A DNA stretch of 64,000 nucleotides from Photobacterium atrarenae. GTDB taxonomy: Bacteria; Pseudomonadota; Gammaproteobacteria; Enterobacterales; Vibrionaceae. Under the pieces are notes generated by a model that did no database searches, was not told the origin of the DNA, and saw only the letters and a program-made list of their open reading frames with translations. Positions 16,380-25,884 of the stretch are shown piece after piece. The position numbers and the translations under genes were made by a program. Every line of letters starts with the position of its first letter. Position 1 is the stretch's first letter. Location of the stretch: the NCBI RefSeq assembly GCF_024380015.1, contig NZ_CP101509.1:1054001-1118000 (forward strand), given 5' to 3'.

Positions 16380-16835
16380 TTAGATCAAACGGACATTCAT
16401 CGTAATTTCGGCCCGAAAGACCAGGTTGCCCGCGGTATCTCTCACTTCTACGGGGACGTTTTTATCCCCTTCTGTGGTCCAGTCAATGGCCTCGCCCAGT
16501 GCTGTAGCTGTTAAATCCGTTGTCGCCTTTTTTAAATACGCAACCGTCATGCCCACGGGGATCCAGCGGCTTTTCACCGGCACAGAGACATCGGTCATCA
16601 TGCCTGCGGCTAACTCAGCCATGTTGCACATCGCAATGGCATGGACGGTGTTGATGTGGTTTGTCACCCGACGCCGCTTTTTAATTCGAACTTTGGCAAG
16701 GCCCGGCTTTAATTCATGGATTTGTGGCTTGATTGACGCGAAATAGGGCGCTACCCAGCAGACAATAAAGGTGAAGATTTGCTGGCCAAACGGAAGCTTA
16801 GCCAGACGTTGATAGATCTTGAGGTTTTTTCGCAT
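16380..16835 (-). CDS. DUF4442 hotdog-fold thioesterase-like protein
   Basis: A 151-residue protein of the hotdog fold, matching the DUF4442 (YiiD C-terminal-like) group. The central helix VHAIAMCNMAELAAGMMTDVSVP and the preceding RRRVTNHINT strand form the usual substrate-pocket region, and IPVGMTVAYLKKATTDLTATA is the next strand pair. Relatives are presumed acyl-CoA thioesterases, though the activity of most is untested. The ATG at 16835 has AAGGA six bases upstream; an ATG at 16841 abuts that site and is less likely. Confidence 0.8.
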   Translation of the reverse strand: MRKNLKIYQRLAKLPFGQQIFTFIVCWVAPYFASIKPQIHELKPGLAKVRIKKRRRVTNHINTVHAIAMCNMAELAAGMMTDVSVPVKSRWIPVGMTVAYLKKATTDLTATALGEAIDWTTEGDKNVPVEVRDTAGNLVFRAEITMNVRLI

Positions 16836-17193
16836 ATTCATTCCTTGTTGCGATTCAATGTGATGAAAAACACCTGGTCCTACCAGATATTTTTATCACA
16901 AATACATGAGGTCGCAAACAAGACGTTTAAGTCAGGAGATTATTCGTGCTGCGATTATGTTGAATCGTTTATATTTCAGCAGCAATCATTGTTGTAATTG
17001 TCAAAAGTCGAAAAAGGTGGTGGGGAGAATGCTTCAGTACTGAGAATGATGGAGGTCGGGAAGGTGCATGAATTCACAAAAACGGAAGAAATTATGCAAT
17101 CTGTTTTGTAATTCTTTTGTAAACCTCTGTGTATATCTTACTATGCATTCACTTTTTCAATGATGATTATAACTCCGATTCAAAGGATGAATT
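16836..17193 (+). promoter_or_regulatory. Intergenic region with promoter for the large lipoprotein gene
   Basis: This 358-base gap separates divergent genes and holds no convincing ORF. Near the lipoprotein gene, TTGTAA at 17117-17122 and TACTAT at 17139-17144 stand 16 bases apart and form a plausible sigma-70 promoter about 50 bases before the start codon. The remaining sequence is A/T-rich without evident structure. Confidence 0.5.
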
Positions 17194-18993
17194 ATGAGCC
17201 GCTCAAAATTTGCGTATAAGAAGCTCGCACTCACGGTCATGTTGGCCAGTGGTGTGTTGGCTGGTTGTTCTGACTCTGATGGGATCTCAAAAAAAACAGA
17301 TCCAACCCCAACCCCGCCACCAGCCGCGAAAACGATCGTTAACCCGGTTTCTTTGATCTTTCAAAGTATTGATACGGGTGTATTAACTGACCAGGAAATC
17401 ACTTTCACTTTGCGCGGCGAACAAGTGCAGTACCTTTTCGTTCAAGGTGCTGATGAAAATACAGATAAAGCCGAAGCGAATAGTAAATCCTATACAGCAA
17501 AATCTGGAACTGTTCAGATTAGCCGTGTTGATGGCGCTTCGGTGAATGAGTTTACTCTGGAATTGCATGCGACTTCGCCGGGTTTCTTTGCGACGGGTAA
17601 GAATATTCTGATCCCGGCTCAAAGCGCAGGTGTCGCAGGGAAAGAAGGTGCCAGTTATGATGTGTTCTTTACGCCGCTGGTACCTTCAAACGATGAAGCG
17701 CCGATTGCTGCTGCGCAAGAAACGATTAGCTCCGACAATGGTGGTGCAGTTGATCGTGAAATTACAATTGCAACACCGCCTCCAGCTGATCCTGACTCGG
17801 ATCAAGCCAAAGCGATGGCAAACACCAAAGTTGAAATGAAGATCCCGGTGGGGACTCAGCTGTTGGACGCAGCTGGAGATCCTGTCACAGGAACGGTAAC
17901 CGCAAATATTGTTCATTTTTCGAATGAGCCGAATGGGAATGCGAGCAATGAGTCGGTGTTAGATGCCTTCCCGGGGGGGCTGGAGCCGGATATCATTCTT
18001 GATGCAAACGGAGATGAAGACCCTGCTTTAGCTGGTGGTGGCTTTATTTCTGCAGGCTTTACCGCCATCCAACTGCAAAATGAACAAGGGGATACGGTTG
18101 CTCAGTTTGACCAGCCGATTACCCTGACGTTTGATGTACCGGCGGACACCATTAACCCGGAAACAAAAGCTAAAATCAAGACCGGAGAAACGATTCCGGT
18201 TTGGTCTTACGATGAAACAACAGGGCGCTGGAAAGCTGAAGGAGAAGGTACTGTCGGTGATTTGAATGCAGAAACGAATACCTTCACTTTAACCAAAAAT
18301 ATTACTCACTTGTCTTACTACAACTTGGATTATTTCTGGGGAAGCCGTTGCTATGCGGATATTAAGTTGGAAGAAGTGAACGGGAATGATTATAACCCAA
18401 GAGTGATCTTTACCCGTGCTGGTGGTGGTTGGAGTAAGAGTCAGTATATTTGGGGGATGGGAAAACATACATTCGCTCGTATACCAGCAGATGGTGCCGG
18501 TAAATTACAAGTGGTTTCCCGTAGTAATTATCGCGATGGGCTGATTAAATCTGTCACCCATAAAAATGGTACCGCGATTGCTGTTGCGAATGATGGCAGT
18601 ATCACCCATAACTTCTGTGACCTGGATGGTTCGACTATTAAGATTGAATCTCCTGAAACCAGAACTTTGAATGTCTCGCTTGAAAGTAAGTGTTTGGACA
18701 CTGGAGAAACGAAAGTTCAACCAGGTGTTGTCGAGGTTTACTCTCAAAACATGCGTCGCTACTTTGGTACGGTGACGCCAGCAATTGATAGTGCGGCATC
18801 TATACGCTTAGTACGGGCTGCTTATAAATTGAAAGGGACTATTTATACCGAAAAGTTTGGTAACCAGCAGGTTGATCAGAATGTTGTCGTAAATAAAGAT
18901 ACCAGTGTGACCCTCACATTCCCTATTGATAAATGTGGAACCACGACCGGCACAACAGGTACAACGGGTGCCAGCGGCGGTAGCGGCGGTTAA
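17194..18993 (+). CDS. Large lipoprotein of unknown function
   Basis: A 599-residue lipoprotein with a signal peptide ending VLAGC, then a PTPTPPPAA proline spacer. I do not recognise a named domain with certainty. Visible parts are an N-terminal beta-rich region (to about residue 190); a middle region with PVGTQLLDAAGDPVTGTVTANIVHF that resembles extracellular carbohydrate- or ZU5-like beta domains; and a C-terminal half with six cysteines spaced for disulfides (SRCYADIK, NFCDLDG, SKCLDTG, DKCGTT). The protein ends in a low-complexity Thr/Gly/Ser tail. It is probably exposed on the outer membrane or cell surface. A terminator separates it from the yjbH-like gene 84 bases downstream. Confidence 0.7.
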   Translation: MSRSKFAYKKLALTVMLASGVLAGCSDSDGISKKTDPTPTPPPAAKTIVNPVSLIFQSIDTGVLTDQEITFTLRGEQVQYLFVQGADENTDKAEANSKSYTAKSGTVQISRVDGASVNEFTLELHATSPGFFATGKNILIPAQSAGVAGKEGASYDVFFTPLVPSNDEAPIAAAQETISSDNGGAVDREITIATPPPADPDSDQAKAMANTKVEMKIPVGTQLLDAAGDPVTGTVTANIVHFSNEPNGNASNESVLDAFPGGLEPDIILDANGDEDPALAGGGFISAGFTAIQLQNEQGDTVAQFDQPITLTFDVPADTINPETKAKIKTGETIPVWSYDETTGRWKAEGEGTVGDLNAETNTFTLTKNITHLSYYNLDYFWGSRCYADIKLEEVNGNDYNPRVIFTRAGGGWSKSQYIWGMGKHTFARIPADGAGKLQVVSRSNYRDGLIKSVTHKNGTAIAVANDGSITHNFCDLDGSTIKIESPETRTLNVSLESKCLDTGETKVQPGVVEVYSQNMRRYFGTVTPAIDSAASIRLVRAAYKLKGTIYTEKFGNQQVDQNVVVNKDTSVTLTFPIDKCGTTTGTTGTTGASGGSGG

Positions 18994-19010
18994 TCATTAT
19001 TGATAAACAA

Positions 19011-19035
19011 AAGGCAGGCGGAAGCCTGCTTTTTT
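19011..19035 (+). terminator. Terminator after the lipoprotein gene
   Basis: GCAGGC-GGAA-GCCTGC forms a 6-bp stem extended by A/T pairs and followed by six Ts: a textbook intrinsic terminator, 18 bases after the stop codon. Confidence 0.85.
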
Positions 19036-19077
19036 CGCATCAGGTACAGATAAATAGACGTTGTAGTGAGCAGTTGA

Positions 19078-21183
19078 ATGAAAGAACAACATGCGAAACA
19101 GAGGATGTTTCGTTGGGTTGGAGCGGGGATCCTGACGCTCTTCCCCTTGAGTGGGCAGGCCAACTCAACCATTGAATCGCATTTTTCCCAGACCGGCTTT
19201 ACCGGCGCGCTTCGCACCCCGAATACCCAAACGCTGGCTTTTGGTGATATCTCATTAGGGTGGAATTTTGAAGACAATATTGATACCGGCAGCGGCTATT
19301 CAGATGGTGCCCATAATACCGTGATGTTGGGATTGGGGATTTTCCCCGGTTTTGAATTTGTTTCGCAAGATACTTATAAGCGATTTAACGGCGATGTCGG
19401 TTGGGGGAGTGCTGGCAGTGATCTCTCGTTCTCGGCAAAGCTCTCCAGTGCGGCGTGGTTTCCCGACTCGCCATTCTCCATTGCAATCGGCGCTCAGGAT
19501 CTGGGCGGGATTGCCAGCCATCATGATAATCAGTATTTGGTGGCAGGTTATGATTGGCAAGGATTCAGACTGAGTGTCGGTTATGGCCGCGGCAGCGCGA
19601 CCAACCAGATGGGCGTGAATTACCTTGAGGGCGGATTCGGCAGCCTGGAGTGGCAGACGTTTGACTGGCTGCAACTGATTACAGATTACGACGGCACCGG
19701 GATCAATGCCGGCGTTCGCCTTTCCACCCTCGATGGCTGGTTGCCCTGGCAGTCGCGCCTCAGCGCAACCTGGCAGTTCTATTCAGACAGTGAAACCAAA
19801 AATCGTGATAATGCCTACGCGGGTGTCCAGTTGTTGGTGCCGTTGTCGCTGTCACCATCTCAGCAGAAGATTGTCCCGCGCACCAAATCCTTGTGGCGGG
19901 AATATGAAGCTCCCGGTTTAGCGGCAGAGGCCGTCACAGAGAACCCGCCGCAGGCGTCGGAAGCCTTACCGCAGGCAAGTGCCGATGCTGCAGATATCGT
20001 CATGAAGCGATTGGCGGATCATGGCTTTCAACACCTCAAGGTGGCCGTGCAAGGCGATCATTTGAGTGTCGCGCTGGAAAATAACCGTTATCGGCGCAAT
20101 GAAGTTGATGGGGTTGGTGTGGCCATGGGGATGATCAGCGATGCCTGGCCGGGTCGCTTTGATTTATACCTGCTGAATAACGGTATTCCGGTGACTAAAA
20201 TCAGAGCCCAATCGCCGCGGGTTCAGGACTACTTCCGGGGGGATGCGCCGAGTGTCAGTGGGCTGAATATCTCTACAGTGTCTACCTATGATTATTACGC
20301 TGTCCCTTGGAGAGACCCATCGCGCGCTAATTCAGCCTGGATCCCGAATATTAACTTTTCGCCGAACTTGCGCTCGACCTTAGGCACGGAGTTTGGGGTA
20401 TTTGACTATTCACTAGCCCTTGGCACCAACCTGGTATGGGATTTATGGCCCGGTGCCAGCCTTGATGTGCGCCACCTGTTGCCCTTGGCGGTCAGTGATG
20501 ATGTTGAGCAGGTGTCCTGGCATCCGGTTGAAGAGCATGAAAATGAAGTCGACCGGATTCTGGTTCATCAGGCGTTTGGATTGCCGCTGGGCCTGTTTAC
20601 CCAGTTTAGCTATGGTCGGGTGTATGGCGACTATATCGGCGGGATGAACGAATCCCGTTGGCAGTCAGCTAGTGGCCGACATAAGTTCTCGCTCCGGGTG
20701 GGGTATTTTGAGCAGGAAGATACCGAATTCGAAGCGGAGCCTCGGCTGTTGTCTTACCGCTATTACCTGCCGGAATGGGATTGGGCACTTGAAGTGCAAA
20801 ATGGCGAGTACTGGCGGGGTGATACCGGCTCTGCGGTGAAGTCAAATCACTGGTTTGGGGATGTTCAGGTGATCATTGAAGCCCATACCGCGGGTGAAGA
20901 ATACGCAGGGATGTATTTCAAAATTCCGCTCACGCCAAGACAGGAAATGAAACCAAAGTATGTCCAAGTCACCGGGATCGAGGAATGGCGCTGGGGTTAC
21001 TATACCAAAACGTCGGGGGATGATAACCGGATCACGCCCGGAGCGATTTGGGAGCCGGAGCTGCAGCACAATATCGAGCGGCGTTATTTTAACCGCGATC
21101 GCCTCTCGCCGCTGTATATCCGTTCGCAGCAGCACCGGATGAAAGCGGCGTATCAGCAGTATGTTCTCGGTAACGCGGATTAA
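19078..21183 (+). CDS. YjbH-domain outer-membrane protein
   Basis: A 701-residue exported protein of the YjbH family. An N-terminal signal region (hydrophobic AGILTLFPLSGQANS) precedes ESHFSQTGFTGALRTPNTQTLAFGDISLGWNFED, the typical YjbH opening in which a beta-barrel starts with a TPNA-like turn. Many amphipathic strands follow, with a central polar domain around residues 280-400. YjbH proteins accompany exopolysaccharide secretion genes (YjbEFGH) and are thought to act as outer-membrane partners; no yjbEFG genes lie next to it here, so this is a solitary copy. The role in surface polysaccharide is inferred from family. Confidence 0.85.
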   Translation: MKEQHAKQRMFRWVGAGILTLFPLSGQANSTIESHFSQTGFTGALRTPNTQTLAFGDISLGWNFEDNIDTGSGYSDGAHNTVMLGLGIFPGFEFVSQDTYKRFNGDVGWGSAGSDLSFSAKLSSAAWFPDSPFSIAIGAQDLGGIASHHDNQYLVAGYDWQGFRLSVGYGRGSATNQMGVNYLEGGFGSLEWQTFDWLQLITDYDGTGINAGVRLSTLDGWLPWQSRLSATWQFYSDSETKNRDNAYAGVQLLVPLSLSPSQQKIVPRTKSLWREYEAPGLAAEAVTENPPQASEALPQASADAADIVMKRLADHGFQHLKVAVQGDHLSVALENNRYRRNEVDGVGVAMGMISDAWPGRFDLYLLNNGIPVTKIRAQSPRVQDYFRGDAPSVSGLNISTVSTYDYYAVPWRDPSRANSAWIPNINFSPNLRSTLGTEFGVFDYSLALGTNLVWDLWPGASLDVRHLLPLAVSDDVEQVSWHPVEEHENEVDRILVHQAFGLPLGLFTQFSYGRVYGDYIGGMNESRWQSASGRHKFSLRVGYFEQEDTEFEAEPRLLSYRYYLPEWDWALEVQNGEYWRGDTGSAVKSNHWFGDVQVIIEAHTAGEEYAGMYFKIPLTPRQEMKPKYVQVTGIEEWRWGYYTKTSGDDNRITPGAIWEPELQHNIERRYFNRDRLSPLYIRSQQHRMKAAYQQYVLGNAD

Positions 21184-21204
21184 TTTTGCGGACCTATGGT
21201 GTTT

Positions 21205-21235
21205 CAGCGGGGCCTAAGTGGGCCCCGTTGTTTTT
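21205..21235 (+). terminator. Terminator after the YjbH gene
   Basis: CGGGGCC-N6-GGCCCCG forms a 7-bp stem with extension and is followed by TTTTT. It lies between convergent genes. Confidence 0.82.
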
Positions 21236-21247
21236 CAGGTAACTGAG

Positions 21248-22234
21248 TTAAAATCGGTATCGATAGCCGAGGGTGAACGCAATATCAGTACTGTTATCCA
21301 TGTTGAAGACATTCTCGACCACTGAGAATTCAATGGCGCTGTGCGGGAAGTGGTAACGATAACCCAGCAGGATTTCATGGGATGGCTCGGACAGATCCGA
21401 AGCAGCATCGGTTGCTCCCTCGTAGATGTGGTATTCCGTCAGTAAGCGGTGCTTGGCGGTCAGTTGATACTGGTAACCAATGCCCGCCGCCAAAGCGACG
21501 GTGTTGTAGGGGATATCAACCAGCACATGATCGTTCTTGCGGTAAGAGAGGCCCAGCATGCTGTAGAATGCGTGTCGATTACGCCGATAGCTGTAGTTGA
21601 GCTGGAGCGCTTGCTCAAAATTGCTGGTCTCGAAGGGACCGCTGGGAACATAGTTGTAATAGATTGCGCCACCGATTGAGAGGCCGTGGCGGGGCGTTTC
21701 CAGAAGTTGATAGCTGGTATAAAACGTAAAGGCATTCCCCAAAGTTTCATTGTTGAAATCATGGAGCTCAATTCCATATTCAGGAACAGACAGATCAAAG
21801 GAGTGATCTTCAACTTCATCCCGGCCGTTTTGCCCGATGCCGAAGAAATCATGGAATGATGTGGTGACATTGTCCAAGTGATTATTGGCAGTAAATCGCC
21901 AGGTGTAATCCAGCTCCACCAGCCACTTTTCATTGATTTGCCACAGGCCGCCGATAGAGAGCGCATTTTGATAGTAATCGGCGTTGTACTCCTCGGTGTG
22001 CGCCCAGACACTGGCGATGGTTGCGGTGGTATAGAGCTCTACTGTGCCGGGGGCATAGCTGAAACCACTACGCATGAGCGGGGTCAGGCTGTTGGACTGG
22101 ATAGGCGACTGGGCGTAGGTTTTCAGTGGGCCATAGTCATCATCCCGTGAGGGTGGCTTAGCCAGCACCGCAGTCGAAAAGCTGACCGCAGCCAGTCCCG
22201 AAAGCGAATAGAGTGTGATACTGCTTTTTTTCAT
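21248..22234 (-). CDS. DUF3187-family outer-membrane protein
   Basis: A 328-residue protein with a signal peptide (cleavage probably after VLAKP or nearby) and a predicted outer-membrane barrel ending in YRYRF. SLTPLMRSGFSYAPGTVELYTTATIASVWAHTEEYNADYYQNAL and the HDFFGIGQNGRDEV loop fit the DUF3187 family found mainly in marine gammaproteobacteria. Function is unknown. The ATG at 22234 is preferred over the GTG at 22237. It is convergent with the YjbH gene. Confidence 0.78.
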   Translation of the reverse strand: MKKSSITLYSLSGLAAVSFSTAVLAKPPSRDDDYGPLKTYAQSPIQSNSLTPLMRSGFSYAPGTVELYTTATIASVWAHTEEYNADYYQNALSIGGLWQINEKWLVELDYTWRFTANNHLDNVTTSFHDFFGIGQNGRDEVEDHSFDLSVPEYGIELHDFNNETLGNAFTFYTSYQLLETPRHGLSIGGAIYYNYVPSGPFETSNFEQALQLNYSYRRNRHAFYSMLGLSYRKNDHVLVDIPYNTVALAAGIGYQYQLTAKHRLLTEYHIYEGATDAASDLSEPSHEILLGYRYHFPHSAIEFSVVENVFNMDNSTDIAFTLGYRYRF

Positions 22235-22473
22235 CACATTGCCGTTTGCGTTGTCTGTCTTGTTGAGCTGTCAAGCTTTATGAGAGGAGCTTTATAATTG
22301 AAGTTACCTGACCGTTGTCTGAATCAAGCTGTAAGTATTGAAAACAAATCTGTGATTCAGATGTGGTGTTGTAGGTTATTGTTCTCAGTGTAGTGAAGGC
22401 ACAGCGAGTTCGGTTGCTTGGTTTTGCGACTTGATCTTCGGGCTGAGAAAGCGGCGATCTGAGGAAGACTGAC

Positions 22474-22507
22474 GCGTCAAGCGGGAGCTCAAAGGCCCGC
22501 TTGACGC
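22474..22507. terminator. Strong hairpin downstream of the cysteine-peptidase-like gene
   Basis: A perfect 12-bp stem (22474-22485 with 22496-22507) with a ten-base loop begins 17 bases after the end of the minus-strand gene. There is no U-tract, so it may act as a 3'-end stabiliser or Rho-assisted terminator. Confidence 0.5.
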
Positions 22508-22523
22508 TGCATAGTGAACTGTT

Positions 22524-24119
22524 TTAAGGGATGAGCAGAGTCGGTTTGGCTTGGTAAGAGAGTGCAAAGTCGATCTCCCAGCTCATCCCGTTCATGTTCA
22601 GGCGGCCGTCGGGTATGCCGGCCATGCCGGGTTGTCCGGTATCTGCTACTTCCCATTGCAGGGTTTGCGGCGAGGTGAGGTTGCTGAAGTTATCCCCCTG
22701 TACCGCATCATCCAGAGTCATGATGTAATGCTTGTTATTCAATTTGGCAGCACCGTAAACCCGGACGCTGTGACCCCCTTTCCATTCCCCGGCAATGTCG
22801 TACCAACTGAACAGAATTGTGACTGCACGGCCTTGAGCCAGCTCATCAAAAATCCACTCCCAGGTGGGAAACAAGCCTTCCCGCTGCGAAGTGATCCCAT
22901 CCATGATCACCGTGCCGTTGTCACAGCCGGCATTATCGCCCAGCACCAGGGCGCTGCTGCCCTGATGGCGAAACTCGGCGGCGTCCAGGGAACCGGATAC
23001 GGGGTCGGCCAGGTAACCGAATAAACCGCGGATTAAACCGCAGAAGGTGGTGTATCCGCCTGTGTTCAGATTCTGGACATTATCCCGGCGGCCATAGCTG
23101 TCAATATTCGCCACCAGGCTGTTGGCTGGCTCGGGCTCCCAGATCAGCACATCTCCGGCGGAACCGATTTTGCCGATGCCGCGGATATGCGACTGAGGTA
23201 CACGCCAGGCGAGCGGCAGGCCGTCATATCTGTCCTCCAGGTATTGCAGGGCGTTGGCATGGGCGATGGGAATACATTGGTTCCGGCCCGAGTCCAGGTT
23301 GGGTTGATCAGCCTGAATGACCTGAATCGGAAAATCGAGATCATCAGGCAAGGAAGGTGCCGGTGTGACAGGTTGTGGCGGTCTGCCGAGAGACAGGGAA
23401 TCGGGGATGGTGGATGATACCGGGCTTGTCCGGCCGTCAACATGCCCGGCCCCTTCTGCGTTGGTTATGGCCGTGCGAACCGGGTAAATATGAGAGGGAA
23501 ACTGCGCTGCAAATTGCGCGATATCTGTGATTGTGGGTAATGGCTGCGATGAGAATAAAATCGTTGCCCGGATTTGCCGGACGCTCCCTTCCCCATCTTC
23601 TCCCGGACGTAAATCAAAATATATCGCGCGTTCTGCTTGCCGGCTGGCGGGCAGTGTTGGTGGTCTTGGTGTATTCCGCCCATTTTTGCGGGCATGGATG
23701 TTATCGTTATCAGTCTCGGTGCGGCGTTCATATTTATGCGGCGTCTTCATATGAGCGGCTGTTATGTGAGCCGCGGGACCGTCGATAAATAAATTATCGA
23801 CGGACCAGGTTGGCATTGTCGCGCCTGAGCCGGAGTCCGGATAAAGAAAAACATTGATGTAACCTGCACCGAGCGGTTTTCCTCTGCGGTCGAGCAGGTG
23901 CTCAGGCTTTACTTTGAATTGTCCCCAGTCACTATTCGTGATTGTGCCGATTTCGAGATCAAACGTCACTTGTTCAAAGCGGATCGCCCCTCGATCTGCG
24001 GTGATCGGCAGGATCGATGTGTTGTTCACCGGCGGGTATGTGAGGTCAGGGCTGCTTGCTATGGATGAGGTGCTATGGAGTAGTGATAAAGCGAAAAAGA
24101 GTATTGGGATCTGTTTCAT
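22524..24119 (-). CDS. Secreted protein with a papain/C39-like peptidase domain
   Basis: A 531-residue protein with a signal peptide (ILFFALSLLHSTSSIAS). Residues 25-200 form a beta-rich domain with FDLEIGTITNSDWGQFKVKPEHLLDRRGKPLGAGYINVFLYPDSG. A proline-rich linker (about 228-260) leads to a domain with NQCIPIAHANALQYLEDRY (Cys282), FSWYDIAGEWKGGHSVRVYGAA (His450) and YIMTLDD (Asp470/471). This Cys-His-Asp order and the QCxPxAxAN helix match papain-fold C39-like peptidases, so extracellular proteolysis or transpeptidation is inferred. Additional cysteines at 360 and 399 may form a disulfide. I do not recognise a named family. A lipoprotein gene lies upstream on the same strand. Confidence 0.65.
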   Translation of the reverse strand: MKQIPILFFALSLLHSTSSIASSPDLTYPPVNNTSILPITADRGAIRFEQVTFDLEIGTITNSDWGQFKVKPEHLLDRRGKPLGAGYINVFLYPDSGSGATMPTWSVDNLFIDGPAAHITAAHMKTPHKYERRTETDNDNIHARKNGRNTPRPPTLPASRQAERAIYFDLRPGEDGEGSVRQIRATILFSSQPLPTITDIAQFAAQFPSHIYPVRTAITNAEGAGHVDGRTSPVSSTIPDSLSLGRPPQPVTPAPSLPDDLDFPIQVIQADQPNLDSGRNQCIPIAHANALQYLEDRYDGLPLAWRVPQSHIRGIGKIGSAGDVLIWEPEPANSLVANIDSYGRRDNVQNLNTGGYTTFCGLIRGLFGYLADPVSGSLDAAEFRHQGSSALVLGDNAGCDNGTVIMDGITSQREGLFPTWEWIFDELAQGRAVTILFSWYDIAGEWKGGHSVRVYGAAKLNNKHYIMTLDDAVQGDNFSNLTSPQTLQWEVADTGQPGMAGIPDGRLNMNGMSWEIDFALSYQAKPTLLIP

Positions 24120-24303
24120 CGTTGTAACTCAACAATTGAAGGTATTGTCAGGCTAACGCTTGGCAGGCTGTGCCTTACGATACCCTCCCCTTAATGGGTA
24201 GGATCAATGACTTGAACGTATTGTTTAGCCGATAGAATCTAATGAGTATAGAAATCTGGGGAGATTAGCGTTTCTGGTTGTTGAGACGATTGCGAGACCC
24301 TTT

Positions 24304-25779
24304 TCAATCTCTCCCCCGGACTTGAGGGTTTGAGGGCTGTTCGAACAGTGTCTCGAAAATGAAAGGGTCGTCGAAGTGACGCCGGCCGATGAAAGCCGTG
24401 GCGTGATGGCCGAGCTGACGCTGCGTCCCTGGTGATTTTACCCCGAGTGGCCACAGATAGAAGCGCTCGGCACGGACGCTGGCCGGCAGCATGCCTTGCT
24501 GGTTGAACAGGCTCTGATAGGTGTTCTCTGTCGTCGGCAGGCTGCGCAGCTGATGGTAGGGCATCATCACCAGCGGACGGGCATGCGTTGTCGTGCGGAG
24601 CCACTGAACATTCTTTAGCATGTGTTCGCCGTGGGTGAACGCCACCCCAAGTGTATCGGTGCGCTGCCCGGCATAGATATGCAGGGTGATGGGCCACTCA
24701 ATCTGGGGATCCGGTGGCGAAAACTTGAGTGCAGGCGTCAGGGCAAACACCATGTGGTAGCACCCGCAATGATGAATGCTGTCGAGAATGTATGGGTTGC
24801 CGTCGGGATCTAATGTCAGCCGGATCAGAACGCCATCAAACGGGCCGGCATAGGGATCGAAAGACGTCCGTGCGGTGCGGTTGGCAAACCACAGACTGTA
24901 GTTGAGTTGTATGAGCGTCTGGCCATAGAAGCGAGTCAGGCTGACATGGGTGTATAGCGCCGGCTGGCGAACATTGATCATGGGTCGGTTCGGGCTTGCG
25001 TATGCCACCTGGCCGGGCAGATCATCCCGAGAGCGGGATTCGACTTCAAACACCGGGGCATAGTAGGCGAGCAGGCGCTTTAGTTGCACTTGGGTCAGGC
25101 GCGGCCAGGAGAGTGCCGACTGCTGCCGGGCGTGTTGAAACCAGCGTCGGATTTGTGAGCGGGTGAGCGACGGCTTTTCGGGGATGGCATAGCGGATCAC
25201 GCTACCGGCTGGCGGTTGGATGAAATGGCTGATGAGTCGGCGTTTCTCCTGGTTCATTGACGGTTTGGCGATATGCTTGCTGACGGGATATACGCCAAAA
25301 ATGCGTTGCCAGTCCGAATAACCGGAAGGGAACTCGGGCGGGCTCGCCGTCAGGGCTGACCAGAAAGCCGGATTATAGAGGTTACGACTCGCTAGTTGCG
25401 TGGCACACTGCGCCAGTTGCTCTGCCTCAAATCCGTGTTTATTCGGCAGGTTCTGATATTCAACCTGCCGCTGCATGGCAGCGTGCTGCGTGACATAAGC
25501 CAACCACTCCTGCCTTTGCTGGCGGGAAGTTAAGCCGGGAAGCCAGGACAGGCTGAAGCGGTTGAAGGCAAGGTGCGGAAACCTGGGATCCCAGACCAGC
25601 TGGGCATCCTGAACGCCGTGATGCTGTACGGCTTGCTTAAAGTCAGTGAGCAGCGCGAGGCAAGCCGTTTGGGATTGGGTGTAGATTTGTGCCCGGGCCG
25701 GGTTCGAGTCCGGGATCGGCTCGGGAATCGAGGCACATGCGACCAGAAAAATCAGCAACCATAGCGCTGGAGCACGCAT
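24304..25779 (-). CDS. Uncharacterised lipoprotein
   Basis: A 491-residue lipoprotein: RAPALWLLIFLVAC is a short signal peptide with the lipobox cysteine. No family is recognised. The sequence is rich in Gln, His, Arg and aromatic residues. The second half contains SLTRFYGQTLIQLNYSLWFANR, PFDGVLIRLTLDPDGNPYILDSIHHCGCYHMVFA and TLGVAFTHGEHMLKNVQW. The clustered HHCGCYH and HGEH look like possible metal ligands, and the aromatic strands suggest a beta-sandwich or oxygenase-like core, but this is speculative. The ATG at 25779 has GAGG five bases upstream; a longer start at 25800 is less likely. It is followed on the same strand by the peptidase-like gene after 184 bases. Confidence 0.65.
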   Translation of the reverse strand: MRAPALWLLIFLVACASIPEPIPDSNPARAQIYTQSQTACLALLTDFKQAVQHHGVQDAQLVWDPRFPHLAFNRFSLSWLPGLTSRQQRQEWLAYVTQHAAMQRQVEYQNLPNKHGFEAEQLAQCATQLASRNLYNPAFWSALTASPPEFPSGYSDWQRIFGVYPVSKHIAKPSMNQEKRRLISHFIQPPAGSVIRYAIPEKPSLTRSQIRRWFQHARQQSALSWPRLTQVQLKRLLAYYAPVFEVESRSRDDLPGQVAYASPNRPMINVRQPALYTHVSLTRFYGQTLIQLNYSLWFANRTARTSFDPYAGPFDGVLIRLTLDPDGNPYILDSIHHCGCYHMVFALTPALKFSPPDPQIEWPITLHIYAGQRTDTLGVAFTHGEHMLKNVQWLRTTTHARPLVMMPYHQLRSLPTTENTYQSLFNQQGMLPASVRAERFYLWPLGVKSPGTQRQLGHHATAFIGRRHFDDPFIFETLFEQPSNPQVRGRD

Positions 25780-25884
25780 ACGCACCTCAATTCGTGACAT
25801 TACTTTAAGTGAAGCAGAGAAATCACTATCTGTGCAAAATCGGATGCGTGTCGCGGGGGAGTCGTGTCGTTTTTTGTTGCGTGA

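Noticed and set aside
17194..18993. Adhesin or cytolysin annotation for the large lipoprotein
   Set aside because: No recognisable adhesin or toxin motif; the low-complexity tail alone is not evidence.
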